NCBI GenBank assembly: GCA_964630785.1
Contig: CAZVZG010000007.1
Span: 62,001-126,000, forward strand
DNA length: 64,000 nt
Source of the DNA: JADLCX01 sp964630785
GTDB taxonomy: Bacteria > Planctomycetota > Phycisphaerae > Phycisphaerales > UBA1924
Reading direction: 5' to 3'
The position numbers and the translations under genes are program-made. Within the stretch, counting starts at the first letter, position 1, and the number at the start of each line of letters is the position of its first letter. Shown piece after piece: positions 42,388-50,315 of this stretch. The notes beneath the pieces are model-generated. The model was not told where the DNA came from and made no database searches. It saw nothing but the letters and a program-made list of their open reading frames with translations.

Positions 42388-43704
42388 ATGAACCGCGCCC
42401 GCACGTTCCTCGGCCTGATCCTTTGGCTCGCCCCAGCCGGCGCGACCATCGCACAAGAGCAGCCTCCGCCGGTGCAGCAGCCTCCGCAGCCCGCCCGCCC
42501 CGCGGTGTTCAGCGACAAAACGTTCGCCGAGGCCGTGGCCGCGAGCAAGGGCACGGGCAAGATCACGATCGTCAAGGCGACGGCGGAGTGGTGCGGGCCG
42601 TGCAAGGCGATGAACCGGACCACGATGGTCGATCCGAGCGTCGTGGCGTGGTTCGGCGAAACGGCCAAGGGTACGGGCAACGGGCTCATCATCGAGTTCG
42701 ACGTGGATAAGGACAACAAGCTCGCGCAGGACCTGAACATCCGGGCGATGCCGACCACGATCGCTTTCAAGGACGGCAAGGAGTTCGACCGCATCGTCGG
42801 CTATCGCGACGCGAAGGGGTTCCTGAGCTGGCTCGAGAGCGTCAAGGCGGGCCGAAGCACGGGCGACGGCCTGAGCGCCAAGATCGAGAAAACGAAGGAC
42901 GGCAAGCCGGCGAGCATCCAGCAGCGCGTGCAGAACCTGCGGACCACCATTCTCGGCGGCGGCGACATGGCCGCGGCCACGACCGAGGCCGTGTGGCTCT
43001 GGAACAACATGGCCCAAGAAGACCCGGCGATGGCCGGCGTTCGCGGGTCGTTTTTCGCCGGCGACCTGAAGAACCTCGTCCGTCGCCACGCGCCCGCGGC
43101 GGAGGCCTTCGGCAAGGTCCGCGACGAGGCGTGGGCGGCGTATGTGCGCGATCCCGCGACGATCGGGCCGCTCGACGACTGGCTCGTGCTCAACGACGTT
43201 CTGAACCAGAACGACCGGACATTGGAATGGTTCGATCGGGCCAAGCGAGAGCCCGACGCCGCGGGGGTGTTCGAGCGGGTCGGCTTCCGGCTGGAGCACC
43301 TTCTTATCAGCAAGGGGCGCGTGGCAGACGTCTGCCTGCTCTACCGCAACCCGATCGAGAAGCTCCGGCGCGACGACGAGATCAGGCGGATAGTCCCGAA
43401 ACTGGCCGATCCGGAGCAGGACCGCCAGATGCGGGAGATTCACGACCGGATGTTCCGCGAGGAGACGTCGCTGCTGTACGCTTCGCTCCTGCTCGCCGGG
43501 CGAGAGAGCGACGCGCAGTCGTTTGCCGTTCAGGCGATCCGGCTCGACGACACCGGGCCGATGCGCATCGCGCTGGTGCGCACCGCCGTCGAGAACCGCG
43601 TCGGCCGGACCGAGCAATGGAAGATGCTCGACGAGGCGAGCCGGTCGGGCGAGTCGGTCGAGACGCTTCGCGAGGAGCTCGAGCGGCAGGCGGGCAAGCC
43701 GTAG
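42388..43704 (+). CDS. Exported thioredoxin-domain protein
   Basis: 438 residues. A signal peptide (1-22) and Gln/Pro-rich linker precede a thioredoxin domain (about 40-155) with TAEWCGPCKAMN and the cis-Pro motif AMPTTIAF. The remaining ~280 residues are helical, TPR-like (MAAATTEAVWLWNNMAQEDP; FERVGFRLEHLLISKGRVADVC), with no named family. It probably reduces or isomerises periplasmic disulfides while the helical part binds a partner. GAAAGG precedes the ATG. Confidence 0.82.
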   Translation: MNRARTFLGLILWLAPAGATIAQEQPPPVQQPPQPARPAVFSDKTFAEAVAASKGTGKITIVKATAEWCGPCKAMNRTTMVDPSVVAWFGETAKGTGNGLIIEFDVDKDNKLAQDLNIRAMPTTIAFKDGKEFDRIVGYRDAKGFLSWLESVKAGRSTGDGLSAKIEKTKDGKPASIQQRVQNLRTTILGGGDMAAATTEAVWLWNNMAQEDPAMAGVRGSFFAGDLKNLVRRHAPAAEAFGKVRDEAWAAYVRDPATIGPLDDWLVLNDVLNQNDRTLEWFDRAKREPDAAGVFERVGFRLEHLLISKGRVADVCLLYRNPIEKLRRDDEIRRIVPKLADPEQDRQMREIHDRMFREETSLLYASLLLAGRESDAQSFAVQAIRLDDTGPMRIALVRTAVENRVGRTEQWKMLDEASRSGESVETLREELERQAGKP

Positions 43705-43715
43705 CGGGCCGGGCT

Positions 43716-44999
43716 TTACCAGAGCATCCGCACGCGGATCGTCTCGGGCATTTTTTTCACCCGGTCGAGGATCAGGTCGGTGCTGTTCGGGTCGACGTCG
43801 AACACCACGTAGCCGACGTCCGCGTTGGTCTGCAGATACTCGGCGGCGATGTTGACGCCGAGCTCGGCGACGATGCCGTGCATCTTGCTCAGCACGCCGG
43901 GCACGTTGCGGTGGAAGTGCAGGATGCGGTGGCGGCGCTTCATCGGGGCCGCGCCCGCCGCGACCTCGGACGCGTCGGTGTCGATAGACGGCGCGGCCCA
44001 CTGTTCGGGCAAATCCACCTGCGGCACGTTGACCGACGCGGTGGTGCTCCCGTTGTTGATGAACCGGATGATCTTGCCGGCGACGTCCTCGGCGATGGCC
44101 TCCTGGGCCTCCTCGGTGCTGCCGCCGACGTGGGGCGTGAGGATCACGTTGCCCAGGCCGCGGACCTCGCTGCGGAAGCCCTCGTCGGCTGAGGCGGGCT
44201 CTTCGGGAAAAACGTCGAGGGCGGCACCGGCGATCTTGCCGCTCCTGAGCGCGCCCGCGAGTGCGGCGATGTCGACCACGCTCCCGCGGGCGTTGTTGAT
44301 GAGGTACGCGCCGTCGCGCATCTTCTCGAACTGGCGAGCGCCGATCATCCGCTCGGTCTGGCGCGTCGCGGGCACGTGCAGCGTCACGACGTCGCTCGCG
44401 CCGAGCAACTCGTCGAGCGTGCGGGCGCGCCGCGCGTTGCCCAGCGGAAGGCACGCGAGGACGTCGTAGTAGACCACCCTCATGCCCATCGCCTCGGCCA
44501 GCACGCTCACCTGCGAGCCGATCCGGCCATAGCCGACGATGCCCAGCGTGCGCCCGCGCACCTCGTGGCTGCCCGCGGCCGACTTGTCCCACCCGCCGGC
44601 GTGCATCTGCACGCTCTTGTCCACCATCCGCCTGTGCAGGGCGATGACCTCGGCGATGGTCAGCTCGGCGACCGAGCGCGTGTTGCTGAACGGGCTGTTG
44701 AAGACCGGCACCCCGGCCAGGCACGCCGCCCGCAGATCGACCTGGTTGGTTCCGATGCAGAAGCACCCGACGGCGAGCAGACGCGGGCAGGCCGCGAGCA
44801 CGTCGGCACGGGCCTGCGAGCCCGAGCGGATGCCGACGGCGTGGGCGTCGCCGATGGCGGCCGCGAGCGCCCGCCCTTCGAGGGCGCCCTTGACGCGATC
44901 GACGCGGAACCCCTCCGCGGAGAGCATGTGCTCGGCGCGCGGGTGGATGTTCTCCAGAAGGACAATGCGGATCTTGTCTTTGGGGAAGCTGGTGGTCAC
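43716..44999 (-). CDS. serA: D-3-phosphoglycerate dehydrogenase
   Basis: 427 residues; oxidises 3-phosphoglycerate in serine biosynthesis. GIRSGSQ and GTNQVDL start the catalytic domain, TLGIVGYGRIGSQV is the NAD motif, NNARGSVVD and LTPHVGGSTEEAQ contain the catalytic Arg and His. A C-terminal ACT domain (HRNVPGVLSKMHGIVAELGVNIA) allows serine feedback, as in the E. coli type. GTG at 44999 is chosen because the fold begins there; no clear ribosome site is seen. Confidence 0.93.
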   Translation of the reverse strand: MTTSFPKDKIRIVLLENIHPRAEHMLSAEGFRVDRVKGALEGRALAAAIGDAHAVGIRSGSQARADVLAACPRLLAVGCFCIGTNQVDLRAACLAGVPVFNSPFSNTRSVAELTIAEVIALHRRMVDKSVQMHAGGWDKSAAGSHEVRGRTLGIVGYGRIGSQVSVLAEAMGMRVVYYDVLACLPLGNARRARTLDELLGASDVVTLHVPATRQTERMIGARQFEKMRDGAYLINNARGSVVDIAALAGALRSGKIAGAALDVFPEEPASADEGFRSEVRGLGNVILTPHVGGSTEEAQEAIAEDVAGKIIRFINNGSTTASVNVPQVDLPEQWAAPSIDTDASEVAAGAAPMKRRHRILHFHRNVPGVLSKMHGIVAELGVNIAAEYLQTNADVGYVVFDVDPNSTDLILDRVKKMPETIRVRMLW

Positions 45000-45085
45000 G
45001 GAGAGGCTCGTCGCTCGGGCGCGATCGTACGTCGATATCGGCGCTTCCCCGCGTTCCCTGAGCCCCGCCGGTGAATGTTCGGGCC

Positions 45086-45961
45086 TCAAAGCCGCACTAT
45101 GCCCCCGACGATCAGCCCCGCCATCGTGGCCGCGAGCACGAGGCGGTACCAACCGAACGGCGTCAGGCCGCGACGGTTGAGGAAGCCGACGAGCCACTTC
45201 ACGGCAACGGCCGCGCTCACAGCGGCGACGACGATGCCGATGACGATCGGCGTCGCGCCGAGCGCCTTCACCATGTGCGAACCGTGCTCGCCGTGCAGGT
45301 CCTTGTAAAGTTTGTACACGCACGCGGCCCCGAGCGTGGGAACGCCCAGCAGAAAGCTGAACTCGGCCGCGGCCGCGGGGCGCAGGCCGCAGAAGTAGCC
45401 CGCCGTGATCGTCATCATCGATCGGCTCGTGCCGGGGATCATCGCGACGCACTGCAAGAGGCCGACAAACAGGGCCTCGTGCGGCCGGAGGTCCTCGATG
45501 CCCTTGAGCCCGCCCTCGTAGCGGACGGCCACGCCGCGCCAGTTCCATCCGCCGCGCCGGCGCTGGTCGAGCAGGACCATGTACACGCCTCCCAGCGCCA
45601 GCGCCGCGACGACGGGCCCGGGAAAGAACAGGTGCCGTTCGAGCCATTCATCCAGCAGCTTTCCGAAAATCGCGGCGGGCACGAACGCGATTCCGAGGTT
45701 CAGCAGCAGGGCAAAGCCCGCGTTGTCCTTGCCGAGCAGACCGCGGAGCATCTGGACGAATCGCGCCCAGTAGAGTCCGACCACGGCGAGGATCGCGCCG
45801 CCCTGGATGACGATGTTGAACGCGTCGATCGCCGGCTTCTGCGCGGGCGTGTCGAGCCCGAGCAGGCTCGACGCGATGATGAGGTGGCCGGTGGACGAGA
45901 TCGGCAAGTATTCGGTGATGCCCTCGACCAGGCCGAGGACGGCGGCTTGCAGTGGGGTCAT
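45086..45961 (-). CDS. uppP: Undecaprenyl-diphosphatase UppP/BacA
   Basis: 291 residues, polytopic membrane enzyme that recycles undecaprenyl pyrophosphate for wall synthesis and gives bacitracin tolerance. EGITEYLPISSTGH and PGTSRSMMTITAGYF are the two active-site motifs with their Glu, Ser and Arg. Eight hydrophobic segments can be counted. It is longer than E. coli BacA (273) by a basic loop (RRRGGWNWRG). ATG at 45961. Confidence 0.95.
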   Translation of the reverse strand: MTPLQAAVLGLVEGITEYLPISSTGHLIIASSLLGLDTPAQKPAIDAFNIVIQGGAILAVVGLYWARFVQMLRGLLGKDNAGFALLLNLGIAFVPAAIFGKLLDEWLERHLFFPGPVVAALALGGVYMVLLDQRRRGGWNWRGVAVRYEGGLKGIEDLRPHEALFVGLLQCVAMIPGTSRSMMTITAGYFCGLRPAAAAEFSFLLGVPTLGAACVYKLYKDLHGEHGSHMVKALGATPIVIGIVVAAVSAAVAVKWLVGFLNRRGLTPFGWYRLVLAATMAGLIVGGIVRL

Positions 45962-46113
45962 GGCGGGGAAGGGTGGGGGACGGGTCGCAGAGGTGCGCGG
46001 GACCACGGGCGCACACGCAGCGCCGATCGCGCACAACCCTTATCATCGACGATCGCGGTCCCCCGGTCTGAAATCCCGAGGGCGGTGGTGTCAACCCGGC
46101 GGGGCCGCGAGTC

Positions 46114-46812
46114 TCACCGCCTCATTCCGTTGACCATCGTGTTCCAGACCGCCTCGTTCTCGTTGATGGTGGCCTCGGGGCCGGTGAACTTGATGAAAAT
46201 CATGCCCTGCGGCCCGTCGATGATCGCCCCGCGGAGCGCGGCGTTGGGCATGTCCTCGGCCGGCCCGCCCATCGTGCCGCCCTTGTAGGTGCCGCTCAGC
46301 GACGTGAGCCACACCTTGCAGCCGGAGATGGTCCGCTGTTGGGTCTGGGCGTCGGGCGAGCCGCCGCCGCTGTCGATGAACTGGCCGCGCCAACGCTCGA
46401 TGTTGCTCTGCGCGTCGCCCTGGATGTTGGCGAAGAACGCGACGGTGGCCTCGCCGCCCGAGCCGTGTACCTTGAACTCCGCGGCCCGCATGGAGCTGGC
46501 CGGCTTGGTCTTCTCCCAACTGGTGGGGGCCGACCACCGCAGGCCCGCGACGATCAGGGGCTGGGCCTCGCCGCTGATCTCCTGGGCCGCCCCGACCGCC
46601 GCGTCCTCATAGGCCTCGGCCTTGCGGGTCACGTCCCGCGCCGTCGCGGCCGACCGTCCCAGCAGCGAGTTGGGCGTCTCGGAGAGGTGGTTGATCGGGT
46701 TGCCGTTGCCGCTGCCCGCAGAGGCCGGCGGCGGGGCAGACTGATCGCATCCGAAGAGAACGAAAACGCCAGCCGCCGTCAGGCAGATCGCCGCGGAGAG
46801 AGGTCTGTTCAT
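46114..46812 (-). CDS. Lipoprotein of unknown function
   Basis: 232 residues from ATG 46812. Lipobox LFGC near residue 22. A Ser/Gly/Asn-rich spacer leads to a compact domain from about residue 90 (IVAGLRWSAPTSWEKTKPASSMRAAEF to the end) with alternating strands, including GCKVWLTSLSGTYKGG and GAIIDGPQGMIFIKFTGP. I do not recognise a family. The WxxPxxWE start resembles lipoproteins of unknown role in planctomycetes. It may share a transcript with the next upstream minus-strand gene. Confidence 0.7.
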   Translation of the reverse strand: MNRPLSAAICLTAAGVFVLFGCDQSAPPPASAGSGNGNPINHLSETPNSLLGRSAATARDVTRKAEAYEDAAVGAAQEISGEAQPLIVAGLRWSAPTSWEKTKPASSMRAAEFKVHGSGGEATVAFFANIQGDAQSNIERWRGQFIDSGGGSPDAQTQQRTISGCKVWLTSLSGTYKGGTMGGPAEDMPNAALRGAIIDGPQGMIFIKFTGPEATINENEAVWNTMVNGMRR

Positions 46813-46873
46813 GCAGATAGTGTAGGGACCGCCCGCCGGTGGCATGGGCTTCGAGTCAACGTCACCCTTGCCG

Positions 46874-47317
46874 TCACCGCGGCGTGAACGTCGCCCCGTC
46901 GAGCACGTCGCACGACACCAGGTCTCCGTGCTGGAACCGGGCCGGGCTTTGGCGGGCGTCGGTCAGGGTGAGGTGGATGGGTGTGCCGCCGGCATCGACG
47001 ACGACGACTCGATGGGTCGCGTCGGTGGTGACCACTCGTCCCTGCACCCTTCGCGGCCGTCCGTACAGCGGCTCGACGTACTTGCCCCCGGTGTCCACGA
47101 TGTCAAGCCGGCGAGCCTGCGCGTGGATTTCGCCGACGATGCGCTTGCCGACCGGCGTCGTGATCGGCCCCGTGGGGACCAGGTGCAGCTCGTACTCCGT
47201 GTTGGGGAACTCGATGACGACCTGGGCGGGCTGCGTGGCGGTCGCGGGTGTGGACGCCGTCAGCGTGCCGCGGGCGAGCGAGGGGGAGATGGGCGTGGTC
47301 GGGGCGGGGTGGATCAT
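46874..47317 (-). CDS. Hypothetical small beta-rich protein
   Basis: 147 residues from ATG 47317. A disordered Thr/Pro/Ala N-terminus of about 30 residues precedes a beta-rich core (VVIEFPNTEYELHLVP, GKRIVGEIHAQARRLDIVDTGGKYVEPLYG, GRVVTTDATHRVVVVDAGGTPIHLTL). No signal peptide. It could be an OB-like fold, but no family is recognised. It lies 35 nt after trpG on the same strand. Confidence 0.65.
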   Translation of the reverse strand: MIHPAPTTPISPSLARGTLTASTPATATQPAQVVIEFPNTEYELHLVPTGPITTPVGKRIVGEIHAQARRLDIVDTGGKYVEPLYGRPRRVQGRVVTTDATHRVVVVDAGGTPIHLTLTDARQSPARFQHGDLVSCDVLDGATFTPR

Positions 47318-47352
47318 GGCGGTGGAGTGTATCGGCCGGAAGCGGGCACCGG

Positions 47353-48090
47353 TCACGGGCGAGAGGGCGACGGGGCGGCGGAAGTCTCGAGGAAGTTCCT
47401 GAGCAGTTTCGGGCCTTCGAGCGTGAGGAAACTCTCGGGGTGGAACTGCACGCCCTCGAGCGGCGCCCGGTGAGGAGCGTGCGGCGGCCAGACGCGGCGG
47501 AGGCCCATGATGACGCGGGCGGGATATCGGATATCGGATTTCGGATAGCGGATAGAAGTGGAGGTACCCGCGTTGTCTTGGCCATCCGCTATCCGAAATC
47601 CGCCATCCGATATTTCTTCTGTCCACGCGCTCACGACCCATCCCGACCCATCGGCCGCGGGCGGCGGGACGGTCTCGGCGAGGACCACGAGCGAGTGGTA
47701 GCGTGTGGCGACGAAGGGGTTGGAAAGGCCGCGGAAGAGGCCGCTGTTGTCGTGGTGGATGGGGCTGGTCTTGCCGTGCATGGGGACGCTGTGGCGGGCG
47801 ACGGTCATGCCGTGGAGGTCGCCGATGCACTGGTGGCCGAGGCAGACGCCGAGGATGGGCACGCGCCCGGCGAAGCGGCGGATGATCTCGCGGGAGACGC
47901 CAGCCTCTTTAGGCGTGCACGGTCCCGGCGAGATGATGATGTGCGACGGGGCGAGCGATTCGGCCTGTTCGGGCGTGATCCGGTCGTTCCGGACGACCGT
48001 CGTGCCCCCGCCCGCGCGCGGGTCGATCTCGCCCAATCGCTGGACGAGGTTGTAGGTGAAAGAGTCGTAGTTGTCGATGAGCAGGATCAC
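47353..48090 (-). CDS. trpG: Anthranilate/aminodeoxychorismate synthase glutamine amidotransferase subunit
   Basis: 245 residues; the class I amidotransferase supplying ammonia for anthranilate (TrpG) or aminodeoxychorismate (PabA). LLIDNYDSFTYNLVQ, ISPGPCTP, GVCLGHQCIG (nucleophile Cys) and GVQFHPES (catalytic His, Glu) are all present. Odd: about 31 residues (159-189, GFRIADGQ...IRYPKSDIRY) interrupt the chain between VSAWTEE and VIMGLRR, encoded by a hairpin repeat without loss of frame. The family is usually about 190-200 residues. GTG start at 48090. The partner TrpE/PabB gene is not in the window. Confidence 0.9.
   Translation of the reverse strand: MILLIDNYDSFTYNLVQRLGEIDPRAGGGTTVVRNDRITPEQAESLAPSHIIISPGPCTPKEAGVSREIIRRFAGRVPILGVCLGHQCIGDLHGMTVARHSVPMHGKTSPIHHDNSGLFRGLSNPFVATRYHSLVVLAETVPPPAADGSGWVVSAWTEEISDGGFRIADGQDNAGTSTSIRYPKSDIRYPARVIMGLRRVWPPHAPHRAPLEGVQFHPESFLTLEGPKLLRNFLETSAAPSPSRP
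47523..47614. repeat. 33-bp hairpin repeat (GGATATCGGAT type) inserted in trpG
   Basis: Arms 47523-47555 and 47582-47614 pair at 29 of 33 positions around a 26-nt loop. The left arm is made of ATATCGG/ATTTCGG/ATAGCGG units. Base composition is far lower in GC than the gene around it. The element lies wholly inside trpG and keeps the frame open. Confidence 0.85.
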
Positions 48091-48130
48091 GGTTCGAGGG
48101 TAGGGCTTGAGGGCTGGGAGGTGATCGCGC

Positions 48131-49057
48131 TTACCCGTCGATCACGAGGTCGAGGCGTCCGCCGGCCGCGGCGAGCGCGGCCTCGGCCCCGGCGCGTTCG
48201 AGCGAGCGGCGTCGCATCACCACCGCGGTCTTCACCGAGCCGCCGGCGCGGTCGAGCAGGTCGAACGACTCGGCCCGCGAGAGGCCGGTGAGCGTCGCGA
48301 CGACGCGGGCGGCGCGGTCGCGGAGTTTCGCGTTGGTCGCGCGAAGATCGACCATGAGGTTGCGGTACACGCGCCCGGAGCGGACCATCAGCGTGGTCGA
48401 GATGATGTTCAGCGCGAGCTTGGTCGCGGTGCCGGCCTTCATGCGCGTGGAGCCGGTCAGGACTTCGGGCCCGGTCGGGAGCACGATGAGGTGCGCGGCC
48501 GCGTTCGGCGAGACGGGCGAGCAGGTCAGCAGCGCGGTGAGCGGGGGATCGGCGAGCGATCGCGCGTGCGCCAGCCCGCCCAGGACGTAAGGTGTGGTGC
48601 CGCCGGCGGCGATTCCTACCAGGGTGTCGGTGCGGGCGAGCCGCAGGGCGTCGAGGTCGGCGCAGGCGCCGTCGGGGTCGTCCTCGCGCCCCTCGCTGGA
48701 CCTGCGGAGCGCGCTGTCGCCACCGGCGATGAGTCCCACGACGCGCTCCGGCGGGGTCTGGAACGTGGGCGGGCACTCGCTCGCGTCGAGCACGCCGAGC
48801 CGCCCGCTGGTGCCCGCGCCCAGGTAGATCAGTCGCCCGCCGGCGAGAAAACCCGGCTCCGCGGCCTCAAGAAACGCGGCGATGGCGGGGCGTGCGGCGT
48901 CGAGCGCATCCAGCACGGTGCGGTCTTCGCGGTTGAACAGTTCGACCAGCTCCGCGACGCTGCGCGTGTGCAGTTCGGCCGCGCGGGGGTTGGGCTGCTC
49001 GGTGTGGACGTGCGAGCGGTCGGGGGGAAGTGGAGGAAGGGAGGGAGGGGGGGGCAT
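48131..49057 (-). CDS. murQ: N-acetylmuramic acid 6-phosphate etherase
   Basis: 308 residues, SIS fold. It converts MurNAc-6-P to GlcNAc-6-P and lactate in peptidoglycan recycling. TEQPNP is the N-terminal signature; YLGAGTSGRLGVLDASECPPTF carries the sugar phosphate loop and catalytic Glu, and GPEVLTGSTRMKAGTATKLALN is the second conserved block. The Pro-rich MPPPPSLPPLPP start is encoded by a G/A-only run on the other strand and may not be translated. It overlaps functionally with glmS, uppP and the amidase-fold gene. Confidence 0.95.
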   Translation of the reverse strand: MPPPPSLPPLPPDRSHVHTEQPNPRAAELHTRSVAELVELFNREDRTVLDALDAARPAIAAFLEAAEPGFLAGGRLIYLGAGTSGRLGVLDASECPPTFQTPPERVVGLIAGGDSALRRSSEGREDDPDGACADLDALRLARTDTLVGIAAGGTTPYVLGGLAHARSLADPPLTALLTCSPVSPNAAAHLIVLPTGPEVLTGSTRMKAGTATKLALNIISTTLMVRSGRVYRNLMVDLRATNAKLRDRAARVVATLTGLSRAESFDLLDRAGGSVKTAVVMRRRSLERAGAEAALAAAGGRLDLVIDG

Positions 49058-49093
49058 CCGAGCGGATTATTCACCGCGGCGGCTTGCGGCCGT

Positions 49094-50104
49094 CTACCGC
49101 ACCGGCTGGAAGTGCGGCAGCGGGATCGTCGCCATGGTGTGCAGGCCCGGGGCCGCGGCCAGCAGCGGGGCTACGCAGTTGATCGCGATCGCCACGGTCG
49201 CCAGGTCGCCGTGCACGCCGCCCTTGAGCACGAGGTCGATCGGAGGCTCGCTGGTGAGCAGTACGCGGTCGTGCGGGTCGTGTTGACCGATGGCCGCCTG
49301 AAACTCCAGACGGATGACGGGCTCGGCGGTGGCGGGCGAGCCCCGGGCCCAGCCGCGCCCGACCTGTCGCACGCCCGCGATCCGTCCTTTGGGGATCGCG
49401 CCCAGGGTGCAGGTGAGGTCGCGCTCGGCCTTGACGGGCTCGATGGTCTCGTCCCATCGGTCGATGTTCAGGCCCAGGCATTGAGCGACAAAGTGCGTGC
49501 TCTCGCCGAGGCCGACGTGCCGGAGCGTCCCGGCCTTGACCCGGGCCTGGAACGCCTCGTCGTCGAGCCCCGCGCCGATCTTCTGCTGGAACGGTACGCG
49601 CCGCGTGGTCGCGTCCTGGATGCGCCAGACCTGCACCCTTGACACGCTCCGGCACACCGCCGACGCGAACACGGGCAGCGCGTCCATGAGGAAGCCGGGG
49701 TTCACGCCGGTGCCCAGCAGCCTGGTGCGTTGTTTCACCGCAAGCGCGTGCAGTTCGTCGGCCAGGGCCTTGTGACGCAGCCACGGGTAGAGCAGCTCTT
49801 CGCACGTCGAGACGATGGGCACGCCGCGCCCGAGCAGGTCGCGAAGCGTGGGGGCGCAGCGGGCCAGGTCGGAGCTGGTGCAGACCAGGGCGCAATCGAC
49901 GCCGGACCACCGCTCGACCGAATCGAGGGACGGCACGACGCGGCAGGCGAACTCGCACTCGGGGACGATTTGAGGTAGTGGCTTTCCGACGATGGCGGGG
50001 TCGGTGTCCACGGCGGCGACGATCTCGGCGACGCCGCGGCGGGCGCAGTCGGCGGCCATCATCCGGCCGAGCGGGCCGACACCAACGAGCAGGAGACGGT
50101 GCAT
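49094..50104 (-). CDS. DapB-like / 2,4-diaminopentanoate dehydrogenase-like oxidoreductase
   Basis: 336 residues. LLLVGVGPLGRMMA is the Rossmann motif and VDTDPAIVGKPL the NAD ribose site. LVCTSSDLARCAPTLRDLLGRGVPIVSTCEELLYPW and LLGTGVNPGFLMDALPV follow the pattern of the dihydrodipicolinate-reductase fold, and NPGFLMD is typical of 2,4-diaminopentanoate dehydrogenase-like proteins. The substrate is unknown. ATG at 50104. It lies upstream of murQ on the same strand and may be co-transcribed with it. Confidence 0.8.
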   Translation of the reverse strand: MHRLLLVGVGPLGRMMAADCARRGVAEIVAAVDTDPAIVGKPLPQIVPECEFACRVVPSLDSVERWSGVDCALVCTSSDLARCAPTLRDLLGRGVPIVSTCEELLYPWLRHKALADELHALAVKQRTRLLGTGVNPGFLMDALPVFASAVCRSVSRVQVWRIQDATTRRVPFQQKIGAGLDDEAFQARVKAGTLRHVGLGESTHFVAQCLGLNIDRWDETIEPVKAERDLTCTLGAIPKGRIAGVRQVGRGWARGSPATAEPVIRLEFQAAIGQHDPHDRVLLTSEPPIDLVLKGGVHGDLATVAIAINCVAPLLAAAPGLHTMATIPLPHFQPVR

Positions 50105-50231
50105 GAAGATTCCTCGTGTGCGGGCGGGGGGGCGGGAGTCTAGAACGCGGCCGGAGTCTGCGGTTCTGGTGCTGGTGGGCGGCGAAGTGTGTGGGGCGAT
50201 GCGTGTCTTGGTTTGGATTTGAGGCGTCTTC

Positions 50232-50268
50232 CGCCCTCCCCCCGGCCCCCTCCCGCTGGGAGGGGGAG
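50232..50268. repeat. G-rich hairpin repeat, copy 3 (reverse orientation)
   Basis: Its reverse complement CTCCCCCTCCCAGCGGGAGG... differs from 42188-42224 at three positions only. It lies in the divergent gap between the DapB-like gene and the T6SS fusion gene, 48 nt before the latter's start. Confidence 0.75.
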
Positions 50269-50315
50269 TTTGGCGGCTAGACTGCGAGAGCTGGTAGGGG
50301 TGTGGATAGCTTTCG

